This document shows positions 7,708-17,900 of a stretch of DNA of 44,942 bases, piece by piece; positions within the stretch are counted from its first letter, which is position 1; every line of letters starts with the position of its first letter. Source of the DNA: CAYLJJ01 sp964384025 (GTDB lineage: Bacteria; Myxococcota_A; Bradymonadia; UBA7976; UBA1532). Below the pieces are notes generated by a model that was not told where the DNA came from, made no database searches, and saw only the letters and a list, made by a program, of their open reading frames with translations. The translations under genes and the position numbers were made by a program. The stretch spans positions 1 to 44,942 of the forward strand of contig CAYLJJ010000054.1 in NCBI GenBank assembly GCA_964384025.1. The letters are read 5' to 3'.

Positions 7708-7992
7708 ATGACAACGACAAAGGCGGACATCATCGAGGAGGTCTATAGGAACCTTGATGGTTTGTCCAAGAAGGAGTCTGCTGAGGTCGTTGAGATGGTC
7801 TTTGAGACCCTCAAGCTCACCCTGGAGCGGGGCGAGAAGATCAAGATCAGCGGCTTTGGAAACTTTGTTGTTCGCCAAAAGAAAGAGCGCACAGGTCGAA
7901 ACCCTCAGACGGGGGAAGAGATCAAGATCGCTCCTCGCAAAGTGCTGACCTTTAAACCAAGCCAAGTGCTCAAGAACGCCATCAACACCTGA
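7708..7992 (+). CDS. ihfA: Integration host factor alpha subunit (DNABII family)
   Basis: DNA-bending nucleoid protein that works as an IHF heterodimer in recombination and sigma54-type promoters. The 94-residue product from the ATG at 7708 shows helices AD(I)IEEVY...LSKKESAEVVEMVFETLK, the GFGNF turn, and the beta-arm GRNPQTGEEIKI with its conserved intercalating proline, ending in KVLTFKPSQVLKNAIN. GGAGAGA lies directly upstream of 7708. An ATG at 7690 would add six residues lacking any match to the family. Position downstream of pheT is the classic proteobacterial context for ihfA rather than hup or ihfB. The gap to pheT is 38 nt. Confidence 0.93.
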   Translation: MTTTKADIIEEVYRNLDGLSKKESAEVVEMVFETLKLTLERGEKIKISGFGNFVVRQKKERTGRNPQTGEEIKIAPRKVLTFKPSQVLKNAINT

Positions 7993-8010
7993 GCCTTAAA
8001 CCGGCGGTTC

Positions 8011-9426
8011 ATGTCTCGCCAAGATCCCATTCCAGAGAAGCCCCTCTTTCGTATTGGAGAGGCCAGCCGATTGATCGGGATCAGCCCCCAACTCCTTCGT
8101 CGTTGGGAGCGGGAGTTTGATCAGCTCAAGCCTCAAAAAAGCAGCAATGGTCACCGGCTCTACAGTCGTTCAGATCTGCTCCTCTCCCGGAGCATCGCTC
8201 AGCTCCTTCATGAGCGTGGTTTTGGTCTTGAGGGGGTTAAACTGCTCCTTCAGGAGGGAGAGTCTGCGCTTCAGGCGGTTCTCTCAGGAGAGGAGACAGA
8301 GACAGCCAGGATCCTTGATCGACTTCAGGTTCGTCTAAGAGAGGAGGAACACAATCGCACGACCCTAGAGCTGCGTCTGCTTGAGGAGGAGAACGCGCGG
8401 GAGGCTCTAGAACAGCGCCTCGGCGGGGAGGGTTTAAACGAACTGGCTCAAGCGCGGCGTCGTGCGGAAGAAGCAGAAGCAGCTCAAGAAGCCCTAGAAG
8501 AGCGCCTTATCGAAGAGCAGATCAGCCGCCTCGCCCTAGAAGAGCAGCTCCAAGAGGAGCGGCAGAAGCTCAGTGAGGAGAAGGGCCAGAGAGAAGCTTT
8601 GGAGGAGCGTAGGCTCTCAGAGGAGGCCAGCCAAGCGCTGTTGGAGTTGAGGCTCAAAGAGGAGGAGTCCGCCAGAGAGGCTTTGGAGGAACGCGCCCTT
8701 CAAGAGCTGGAAGAGCGCAGGCTCTCAGAGGAGGCCAGCCAAGCGCTGTTGGAGTTGAGGCTCAAAGAGGAGGAGTCTGCCAGAGAGGCTTTGGAGGAAC
8801 GCGCCCTTCAAGAAGAGGCTGCTCTAGAGCTACTGACTCTGCGTCTTGAGGAGGCGGAGGCGGCCAAGCAGCTCTTGGAGGAGCGGCTCTCTAAAGAGGA
8901 GGAGCGTCGTTGGGTCTTAGAAGAGCAGCTGAACGGGGAGACGCAGCACCAAGAGAGCCTGGATGAGCAACTCAGAGAGCAGGAGAGGAGGTTCAGGGCT
9001 CTGGAGGAGCAGCTCCAAGAGGAGCAAAGTGATCAGCGGCTTTTAGAGGAGCGGGCAGAGGAGGTTCGACAGAGCGCTCTAAAGGCGCATCGTGTTCATG
9101 GAGCTGAGATCTCTAAAGAGGCTCTATTGGAGAGCCTTAACCAGGAGGAGCAGGAGCGAGCACTCCTAGAGCAGCGCCTCGTGGAGGAGGGAGCAGCACG
9201 AGAGCTCCTTGAGGAAAGCTTGAAAGAGGAACAGGCGGTCAGAGCGCGCCTGGAGCGGCGCCCTGATCAGCGCCGCGCAGAGCTTCAAGCCCTGGAGTTG
9301 CTGCTTGAGGCACAGAAGGTTGAGATGCTCCTCTGGAGAGAGCGAGCAGAGGAGCGAGCACAGGCGTTAGAGCAACTCAGAGAGGGGCTACGGAGAGAGA
9401 TTCAGCGGCTTCGTATTCTCAGTTGA
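8011..9426 (+). CDS. MerR-type DNA-binding protein with a very long Glu/Leu-rich coiled-coil tail
   Basis: The first 75 residues are a MerR helix-turn-helix: FRIGEASRLIGISPQLLRRW, then NGHRLYSRSDLLLSRSIAQLL. This resembles the MerR regulator commonly encoded after ihfA. Those proteins usually end after about 120-190 residues; here about 370 more residues follow, almost wholly heptad-like and rich in Glu, Leu, Arg and Ala (phrases such as ALEERL and LLEERL). The tail includes a near-identical 36-residue duplication at residues 201-272. It is predicted to form an extended coiled coil, with no effector domain or metal-binding cysteines. The Shine-Dalgarno is weak (GGCGG). Inference: a DNA-binding head carried on a long dimer rod, perhaps structural more than regulatory. 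Confidence 0.85.
   Translation: MSRQDPIPEKPLFRIGEASRLIGISPQLLRRWEREFDQLKPQKSSNGHRLYSRSDLLLSRSIAQLLHERGFGLEGVKLLLQEGESALQAVLSGEETETARILDRLQVRLREEEHNRTTLELRLLEEENAREALEQRLGGEGLNELAQARRRAEEAEAAQEALEERLIEEQISRLALEEQLQEERQKLSEEKGQREALEERRLSEEASQALLELRLKEEESAREALEERALQELEERRLSEEASQALLELRLKEEESAREALEERALQEEAALELLTLRLEEAEAAKQLLEERLSKEEERRWVLEEQLNGETQHQESLDEQLREQERRFRALEEQLQEEQSDQRLLEERAEEVRQSALKAHRVHGAEISKEALLESLNQEEQERALLEQRLVEEGAARELLEESLKEEQAVRARLERRPDQRRAELQALELLLEAQKVEMLLWRERAEERAQALEQLREGLRREIQRLRILS
8611..8826 (+). repeat. Tandem 108-bp duplication inside the coiled-coil gene
   Basis: Copies begin at 8611 and 8719. Bases 8611-8705 match 8719-8813 with a single difference (C at 8670, T at 8778); after that they diverge. 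The period is exactly 36 codons, so the frame and roughly five heptads are preserved. The near identity implies a recent duplication. Confidence 0.95.
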
Positions 9427-9471
9427 GGAGTTGTCTCCTATCGCTGAGGCAGCTCTCGCGGGCTCCGAAGA

Positions 9472-10959
9472 TCAGAAGGCAATGCAGTTTCCACCCGGAG
9501 GCCTGATGATTCCTCCGAGAGGTGTCAAAGTGAAGGCGGGGTATTCAATATCCACCACCTCCCAAGTATCATTGACAGCGCTCAAACGAACAGGACCGTA
9601 GCTGGCGACGACATTGCCAAAGTTGAGCACCTCTACAGTAGCATCAGGATCATCACCATCATGGTGATCATAATAGTGGATCAGGACCCGATAAGTACCG
9701 GCTATGGGTTCCTCTAGGTTGATGTTCTCCGGACCGAATCCATCTACATCGTCTGTGTCTAGGAAAGGATCATCTAGATAGTGATTGGGCTGCCCCCAGT
9801 CGGGGTTCATATTGCTAAAGTAGCAATCACCCTCGCAAGTCCACATCACTCCATCTGGACCCAGGAGATGAAGGTCCACATCAGTGAGATCAGTGTTCCA
9901 CTCTAAGCGTACATGTAGAGCGACATCTTGAAGCTCTGGAGGCATAGCCCAGGCACTGAGATCCAGGCGCTGATCTGGGTTCTGCATGTCGTTACTGAGG
10001 ACCTGATAGAAACCCATCTCCGGCTGAGAGAGCATGGGAGTGTAGCGTACGTTGAGGCGATAGCGTCCCCCTGGTTGAATCTCGATGGGAAAGGCGGGCA
10101 TGGGATCAAGGCTGAAGGTGTTGGGGAGGGAGCCAAGGAGCGATTGCCCTCGGCGGATATTCTGAATCATGAGGGGGTACTGACTACAAGAGACCAGATC
10201 CACCGTTTGCTCCACTGAGTCTCCTCGGGCGACCATCCCAAACTCCAGGCGCGGAGGCTCGATAGAGAGGCAAGGGCCAGTGCCCCCTGCTACCTTATGC
10301 TGACTGAGCAGCTCAACACTGACCATCTCCTCCTCTAGATCTGTCTGTACACGAAGGAAAGCACTGTCATTGTTCTCATCATCAGCCCGATAGTTGACAT
10401 TCAGATCCACAAACTCCCCCGCCGCTACCCGCAGCGGCAGCTCGGGGGCTTCTAAGAGTGAATAGGTCTGAGAGCCTTCAATCTCCAAGGCTGTGATCGT
10501 AACTGAGCTGCGACCCTCATTGAGGAGCCGGATGGGCTGTAGCTGCTCATCTCCCACGATGGCAAAGATAAAGATCATGATCTCCCGATCAGGTCTCAGC
10601 GCCCCCCCCGCCTCTGGATCCTCTAGGCAGAGCCCGCCCACGCAGAGCCGACCTGCTGGACACTCCAGATCAGGACCACAGTGGCTCCCCTCGACACATG
10701 CAGCGTTAAAGCAGATCAAAGCCCCTTCACAATCATCGTCATTGAGGCACTCTGGAGGCGCAGCATCGGGGACCAAACCTAGATCCACCGGAAGAGGGAG
10801 CGTGGCATCTATAAGAGGAGGAGAGGGAAGGTCAGCATTAAAGATCAGTTGATCGGCCTGGATACCTCTATCCAAGCTCAGAGGACCGCTCGCGTCGGCC
10901 TCAGTGGTTGAGTCTGAGCAAGCGCTCAACAGGAAAAAGAACAGAGCAAACTTGTACAT
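9472..10959 (-). CDS. Predicted lipoprotein with Cys-rich, ASH-like and YfaP/DUF2135-like domains
   Basis: The 495-residue product begins with a lipoprotein signal (MYKFALFFFLLSAC, lipidated Cys14) and has GAGAGGA at 5 nt before the ATG. A Pro/Asp/Leu-rich linker leads to a Cys-rich segment (about 70-118: CLNDDDCEG, CGPDLECPAGRLC). Two immunoglobulin-like sandwich regions follow (about 128-225 and 228-345), the second with PRLEFGMVARGDSVEQTVDL, typical of ASH or choice-of-anchor D domains. Residues about 350-470 resemble the YfaP/DUF2135 domain, with DLTDVDLHLLGPDG and GTYRVLIHYYDHH. Located 208 nt downstream of the giant gene on the same strand, it shares the Cys motif style and may be a partner. 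Function is unknown; an envelope surface role is inferred. Confidence 0.85.
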   Translation of the reverse strand: MYKFALFFFLLSACSDSTTEADASGPLSLDRGIQADQLIFNADLPSPPLIDATLPLPVDLGLVPDAAPPECLNDDDCEGALICFNAACVEGSHCGPDLECPAGRLCVGGLCLEDPEAGGALRPDREIMIFIFAIVGDEQLQPIRLLNEGRSSVTITALEIEGSQTYSLLEAPELPLRVAAGEFVDLNVNYRADDENNDSAFLRVQTDLEEEMVSVELLSQHKVAGGTGPCLSIEPPRLEFGMVARGDSVEQTVDLVSCSQYPLMIQNIRRGQSLLGSLPNTFSLDPMPAFPIEIQPGGRYRLNVRYTPMLSQPEMGFYQVLSNDMQNPDQRLDLSAWAMPPELQDVALHVRLEWNTDLTDVDLHLLGPDGVMWTCEGDCYFSNMNPDWGQPNHYLDDPFLDTDDVDGFGPENINLEEPIAGTYRVLIHYYDHHDGDDPDATVEVLNFGNVVASYGPVRLSAVNDTWEVVDIEYPAFTLTPLGGIIRPPGGNCIAF

Positions 10960-11167
10960 CAGAATCCTCTCAATATGGATTACAAGGCCCGAGTATGCCT
11001 TGGAGAGGCTGTTCAGAGGAAGGGTAAGGGCGGGGAAAGCGATTCAGAGTCGCTGGGATGGATGGCGAGTTGAATGCTCCTTAAGGGGAGCATCGCCATA
11101 TTGTCTGGCGGGTTGGGGCCTAAATCACAATATCTTGGAAACCATACAACAGAAAGTCATTCTACTC
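10960..11167. other. Spacer between the giant gene and the downstream lipoprotein, with hairpin
   Basis: This gap of 208 bp has no gene. A hairpin at 11064-11097 pairs ATGCTCC (11074-11080) with GGAGCAT (11087-11093) and, further out, GGCG with CGCC. It lies about 70 nt past the giant gene's stop. It lacks a T-run on either strand, so it may stabilise the 3' end rather than terminate. No confident promoter was identified for the lipoprotein, leaving co-transcription possible. Confidence 0.5.
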
Positions 11168-14100
11168 TTATCGAGCCCAGACTTGTCCATGAGTATTGGT
11201 ACCCATACAGTCACCATTGGTCCTGTTAGCAACCCAACGTTCTCCATTTGTAAAGTTGAAGTTCAGAGCATCAGTTGAGCATCCGCCAGATCTATGGCCA
11301 AATGGATACCTCATCATCGCCTGATTGCCTCCTCCCCAGTAATCATGCGTCTTGCAGTCTGGCATACAAGATGTATGGTCAGGCAGCTTGACATGATCGC
11401 CATAAATTCCTTCACCAGAACCTGTTCCGGTCAAGAAATAGTCGATCGCTGGCGCATTGCTTGTCTTAAGGTGAATTGTTCCGGCAGCATTATCATCTAC
11501 ACCCCACCATCTTAGAGTGGTCGGATTTAGTATTTGCAACAGGACATTGCTCGCGTGTCCCCAATAGATGCCTCCATCTACGGCGGATTCATCTGTTCCT
11601 AGAGGGTTATTGCTGAGGAGCGGCAGGTTTGAATCCATAACATTGTTACTTGGATCTGTTCCTGCTTGGTGCATATAGTTTGCGACCAGGGTCCAGCCAC
11701 CACCATCGGTTGTCATATCGCAATAGGCTTCGAATGCCATACCTTCGCCACCCGTTGGATTTATCCAATAGACTCCATCTCGTGCTCTTGGATTGTCCTC
11801 AAGGATAGCAGCACAAGAGGCTGATGTTGGTGTACGCACAAACATCGCAAAAGCGGTCTGTGCAACATTAACAGTCGCAGCATTAGACTGCCCATTTCCA
11901 TCATTTTGGAGATCGATTCCGCTCGAATCACCCCAACAGTATGAGGAAATAAATCCTACATTTCCAGCATAGCTTGCCTGGACATTGGTTCCATTCCATC
12001 GTCTAACCAGACCACCGCCGTTGATATCTTGACAATATCCACCGACCTGGTCAGAAGGACGATTATCTACAAATGTCCAACCTTCTCCCCATTCTACAAC
12101 AACCCATTTACTTGGATCAGAGGGGAGCACTGCAAGCATCTCGTTATTGCCACCCATAAGCATATTGATCTGCTCATCAGACAGCTTTCCAGTTGCGCCG
12201 AGTGACTGTCCAAGCGTGTCTGGAGTTACAGCATTGGATGTCAGCGAACGGTTGTTATTGAAATACATAATCTTAGTCCATCCACCATCATCTATCGTCA
12301 TATCACAATAGACTTGGATGGCATCAGATGCATCTCCACCGTTTGGATCGATCCAATAAACTCCATCTCCAGATGAGCCTCCGCTGTTTTGGATATCTCT
12401 ACAGCTGGTCTCCAACTTCAGATCTCTTACCCAGATCCAGGCATTGAAGCTTTGCTCTTGGCCAGCGCAGGAGTTGTCGTTGACAAAGTAATTTGTCCAG
12501 CCTGCACCGGTTTCACCACAATCCTGACCATGTATCCCAAAGCCAATAGCTCCGTCAGAATCGTCCCCAGGATTGGTTTGACAGCCTTGAGAAGGTATGT
12601 TGTTGGCGAATCCCCAACGATAGCGGTTGTTGTCTGAGTTGACGACATTAAAGCCACCCCGTTGAATAGCACAATCCTTCATCCCTGAAGGACCAAATAT
12701 ACTATAGAATTCATCGCGATCTACACCTTCATTGCGCTCTGGGCCATTGAAAAGTGCAATGGCATTATCAATTGGAGCATCAAAGGTGTGCCTGACGCAG
12801 CTTCCTGATGCCTGTCCAACACAACCTCTTACTTCCTGGAAAGGAAGATTGTTATAGCTTGTGTATTTTGAAGTTCCAGCGCTAACAGTAAGATTGTTCT
12901 CATTAAGAACATTCTCTAAGGACCAATAATCCGAATCGAATCGGAAAGTATTGTCTCCTGCTGCGCTCTTCATGATGAGGGTCCAACCTCCTCCATCTGT
13001 AGTCATATCACAGTAGGCATCAAAAGCGGTATCAACGCCACCTGTTGGATTGATGGAATATACCCCATCTCCAATCCTTGGGTAGTCTGCTAGAATTGCT
13101 GAACAGCTCTTCCCCTCAGGTCGAGCATTCCTCATTGCAGCGTACCAGCCCCCCATCTCTGTACCATTATTGTGGCAACTGTGCGTTGCTGGCCAATCAC
13201 CCAGTGTCGTGTTCACGTTATAGGTTGAACCGTAGTTATAGAAATAGTGATTTCTACAACTATTATTTAAGTGATAATAGCTACCACTATTGTGATGGTC
13301 AAAAGTATTACCGGGAGTTGTTATACCGAAATCTCCACCACCACCGTTTGAATGATTGCTATAACCCATTTCGCAGTTTTCAGCGACTGTGCCATCACTA
13401 GATACCACCGTAACGTTCCAATGTGGATGTTGGTTGCCGGATCCAACCAGATTTCCATCAAACATCTCGCGATTTGCTTTGATCCATGGACCAGCGCTAC
13501 GTTTAATGAGGGTTTCAGATGAAACGGCGCTTATAGCCTCTTTCTTTGCTATATTAATATTATAGCCTTCATATGATAGCGGATTCCCATGTGCTTCTGC
13601 ATCATCAACGATGCCTTGCTGATTGGTGACAGCAGCATGAGCCGTTACGATTGTCCATCCACCACCATCGGTTGTCATGTCACAATAGGCTTCAAAGGCA
13701 TCATTAGTATCCCCACCATTGGGGTCAATCCAATAAATGCCATCGCCCGAGGAGCCACCCTTGTATAAGATATCACTGCAATCTACCCCAGCATCGTCTT
13801 TGGTGGTTCCAAGACCAAATGGGCAGTCATTACCATCTGGAGTATCTGGATTGCAGTCATCATCCTTCTGGTTACAAGTTATTTCTTGAATGTTTTGGTT
13901 CACTTCGGCATCAAGGTCGTTACAATCGCCATCATCAGAAGTGAAACCATCACCATCAGCATCAGCATCACAAGCATCACCAAGACCATCCCCATCAAGG
14001 TCTCCCTGCTCTGGTTCAGATCCATCTGGAGTGCTTGGATCGCAGTCGTCATCCTTCTGGTTACAGGCCACTTCGTTATGATTGGGGCTCATCTGAGGAT

Positions 14101-14910
14101 CTAGATCGTCACAATCTGCGTCGAAGTTAGAACCATCATTATCTGCATCATCATCACAGACATCGCCCTGACCATCTCCATCAAGGTCTTCTTGACCAGG
14201 ATTGAAATCATTTGGACAAACATCGAAGTGATCATCAATACCATCACTGTCGCTGTCATATGTTCTTACATATAGACCTCGATCGACATGTGGTCCAGGA
14301 TAACAAGTATCACAATATTGATTTGTTGTTCCTGTACCACCATGTCCCCAATATGTAGGACCTGAATTTTGATGACCATATAGGAAACAAACTCTGCTTG
14401 TAGTCCCATATGTTTCATCGCAACCGATCATACCGTAGCTACCCCAGTCACATCGCGTGAAACTATCAAGCTTTGTAACCGGCGCACCATCAAAAAATGT
14501 TACAGTCTTGTAATTTATTCCACAAAGGTGTTGGTCGTCATTGGCTGAATTGGAACTCCAGTTCCAACCTTGACCTATGTACACATTTGTATATTCATCA
14601 ACACCTGTGTTGCTCCAATCTCCACTCTTATACATAAACTGGTTGAAGCTAATCTGATTAATGACATCATCGGATAGCTTCCCATGACCACCATTTAGCA
14701 GGTTTTCAGGTGTAATTGCGCCAACCTGATATATTTCAGCGAAGTAAGAGAATGAATTGATCTTGGTCCATCCTCCTCCATCTGTAGTCATATCACAGTA
14801 TACTTGGAAGGCATCTGAAGCATCTCCTCCATTGGGATCAATCCAATAGATTCCATCTTCCGAGGAGTTATTCCAATCCATGATATTCTTGCAGCTAAAG
14901 CCAGGGGAAT
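11168..14910 (-). repeat. C-terminal array of five fibrinogen-like (FReD-type) modules
   Basis: Modules begin near 14905, 13790, 13110, 12405 and 11825, the last four in direct tandem. Each opens with SCxxI, then DGVYWIxPxGG, FxxYCDMTTDGGGWT, followed by about 180 residues of divergent sequence with paired cysteines. In all, 12 such openings occur in the giant protein. The FReD fold in animals and bacteria is lectin-like and often binds acetylated or charged sugars; ligand choice here is unknown. This part of the gene is AT-richer than the rest by hand count. Confidence 0.75.
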
Positions 14911-17900
14911 TTTGGCTCTTGCCAAGCGCTCCTAGAATACAACGAACAGAAAGTCCCGTATTCTTCTCTCGAACACCTCGCCAGACGCCCTGTTGCTCGG
15001 TGTTTAGCTGACGTGTCCAAGCATCTGTACCCGACTCGCTTGAGGTCCACATAAGTTCAGCTTGACCTCTAGCACCAAAAGACCCATCAGCGCCTCGTCC
15101 ACCTGCGCGAGGATTATTAGAGAAACCAGAGTCACCCTCCACCTTCAGCGCAGTTCCAGCCGAACCACAGAGCCAAGCTTCAGCAGCATTTTCACACCCT
15201 AAAGAATCTTGGCTCTCTACAAGTATTCTAAATTCTTGGTCTGTTGGAATATGCCATCCATCAGGACAGATGCCTTGTCCTCCTGATTCAGAACGATACC
15301 CCATAGCTTCATCCCAATCATACAAAGCTCCTTCATTTGTACAATTGGTATCATTATTTTCATAACACCATTTCTCGATTGAATCATTGTCGGTCGGGAG
15401 CGTATCTCCAGAGGCGAGCTTATTGCCCACATTTAGATTCTCTGCCATCCAACACTGGGTTCCAATCTGCACGATGGCATAGGACTTTCCATCTCGACTG
15501 TCGGTGATTTGGTCATCAGGAGTGGCTGGGTTGCAATCGTCATCTTTCTGATTACAAATCAGCTCATCTATACCGGGGTTTACATCTGGATCAAGATCAT
15601 CACAGTCGATATTGGCTCCAAAACCATCATTATCTGCATCAATATCGCAGACATCACCAAGCCCATCTTGGTCTGCATCTGATTGATCAGGGTTTTGATC
15701 ATCTGGACAGTTATCAAAGAGATCATCTCTACCATCACCATCCCTGTCATTACGCTCACTGAGGCAGTTTATAACAACACGGCCATCACCTGCGATGCTG
15801 TCATATTGCTCATAACCTCCAAAGTCGTTATGGATTATTGACCAAGGCATCCCAGTGTTCTCGGTCCAGTCAAGATCTGATATCCCTCCGGGACCTTCAT
15901 TACTGCCAGGTTCTAAGTAGTCGCCGATCGAAACACCACCCTGACCACCAAGGTTTGCAGTGCCTCTGTCAGCAATATTGATGTCTGGTCGATCCTGGAG
16001 AGTGCCTCCATCCTGACCTCTCTTATTGCCTGTGTTGTCACCGTCGAAGTTCCGGCATGAACCACCGCCGCCACCACCACCGCGAACAACCCAATTGCCT
16101 GCATTATCCTTGACACCTGAGCCACCACCACCAGCACCACTTGTGCAACGCTTGGTGATACCACCACCACCACCACCATTAGTACCGATCCCACCAGAGC
16201 CTCCAACAGAGCCGGCACCGCCACCGCCACATGTTGCTCCTTGTCTATCGTAAGGACGACCTCCACCTCCGATTACAACGCTGAAGGTGCTGCCTTCGAC
16301 ACCTTCGATTATCGAAAGTGCGAAACCACCATATCCTCCAACTGTTGTTTCATCACCACCAATATTTCCTCTCGCTCCTCCTGCTCCCCAAGCCTTTAAT
16401 TCTAGGAATGGGCAATCAGCAGGAACGATGAACTCTTGCTCTGCACAGCCACCCACAAGCTGGAATCCATCGCTCGCGACGACATTACTGTCCTGGATAC
16501 AGCGGACAGAGAAGCCCTTCTCCTTAGAGCGTGGATCACGGTAGACTTTTACTTCATTCTCAAGCAGAGAATGCTTCCAGGCATCTAGACCATTCTCTGT
16601 AGAGGACCAGAAGTCTGTAACCGCGCCTCGGACGATGAAAGAACCATCAGTATCTCGACGACCAGCTAAGATGGCTTCAAATCCAGAGGTTCCTCCAACT
16701 TTAAGCTTGGTTCCTCCATCTGTTCCCCGTAGTCCAGCCGCGTTTGGATCATTAATGCTACTATCAACGGCATTCTCTAGAGAATACCATTCAGCATCTG
16801 TTGGAATATGCCACCCATCAGGACAGATTCCCTGTCCACCCTCGGTAGGATCGTAACCCATGGCCTCATTCCAAGCATACAATCCACCATCAAGGTCACA
16901 ATTTGCATCAGAGCTATCATAACACCACTTTTCTATAGCAGCATTATCAGTTGGATTCGTTCCACCGTTGGCTAGTTTTGTTCCTACATTCAGATTTTGA
17001 GCCATCCAACATCTACTACCGACTTTTACAGTAGTGTATGCTTGACCATCTCTTGCATCTGTCAAATAGTCACCACAGAACGCGAAGGGAGGACAGTTGT
17101 CGGGAGTATCCAAGTTGCAATCGTCATTCTTCTGATTGCAGGTTACTTCTTCCTGATCTGGATTAACCAAAGGATCTAGATCATCACAATCAACGCCCTT
17201 TTCAAACCCATCATTATCAGCATCAGGGTCGCAACCGTCACCGATGCCATCTTCATCAAGATCTCCCTGCTCAGGATCGAAGTTATCTGGACAGATGTCG
17301 CCGACATCATCCATACCATCGCCATCTCTATCGACTGTCTTCAACCAAACCCTCATATATTGGTTTGGATAAGCCTGGTCAGAGTTATTCGAATCACATG
17401 TCATGTTGTAATGTGGCCCAACAAGGACCCCATTTGGATGTCCACTGGTATGGTCAAACAGCCAGATGTGATGGGGGCTTTCAGGAATAAAAGATCCATA
17501 AGCTCGCCTGATCTCACATGTATTTGCTTCACCATAGGAAGATGTCTCTGAGTAATTGGCAGGAGCGCCCTTAGCCTCATTTAGACGATCTTCAAAGATT
17601 GTGATCAGCTCATCCCAGTGTTGGTGCTCATTGATGTGCAACCTTGAATAGAGCCCACCATTTCCATATGAGCCGGTGAGCCTAAATCGGGTAGCACCTA
17701 TTCCAGTCGTTTGGACCCAGCCTTCTTGCTCTAATGTTGGAGCGGTCTCTGGGTGGTTGATTGGATTAGAGCGACCCTTGGTTGCCAATACGAGAGTCCA
17801 ACCACCACCATCTGTGGTCATATCGCAGTAAACTTCAAAGGCATCGACGTTGTCCCCACCATTGGGATCGATCCAGTAGAAGCCATCATCGACAACTCCG

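Noticed and set aside
11064..11097. Hairpin after the giant gene as an intrinsic terminator
   Set aside because: The stem is good but no T-run follows on the minus strand, so I recorded it only as a hairpin within the spacer.
15900..16300. Plus-strand frames rich in Pro and minus-strand alternative frames rich in Val across the Gly-rich region
   Set aside because: They are out-of-frame readings of the GGT/GGC repeats in the giant gene and have no starts with ribosome sites.
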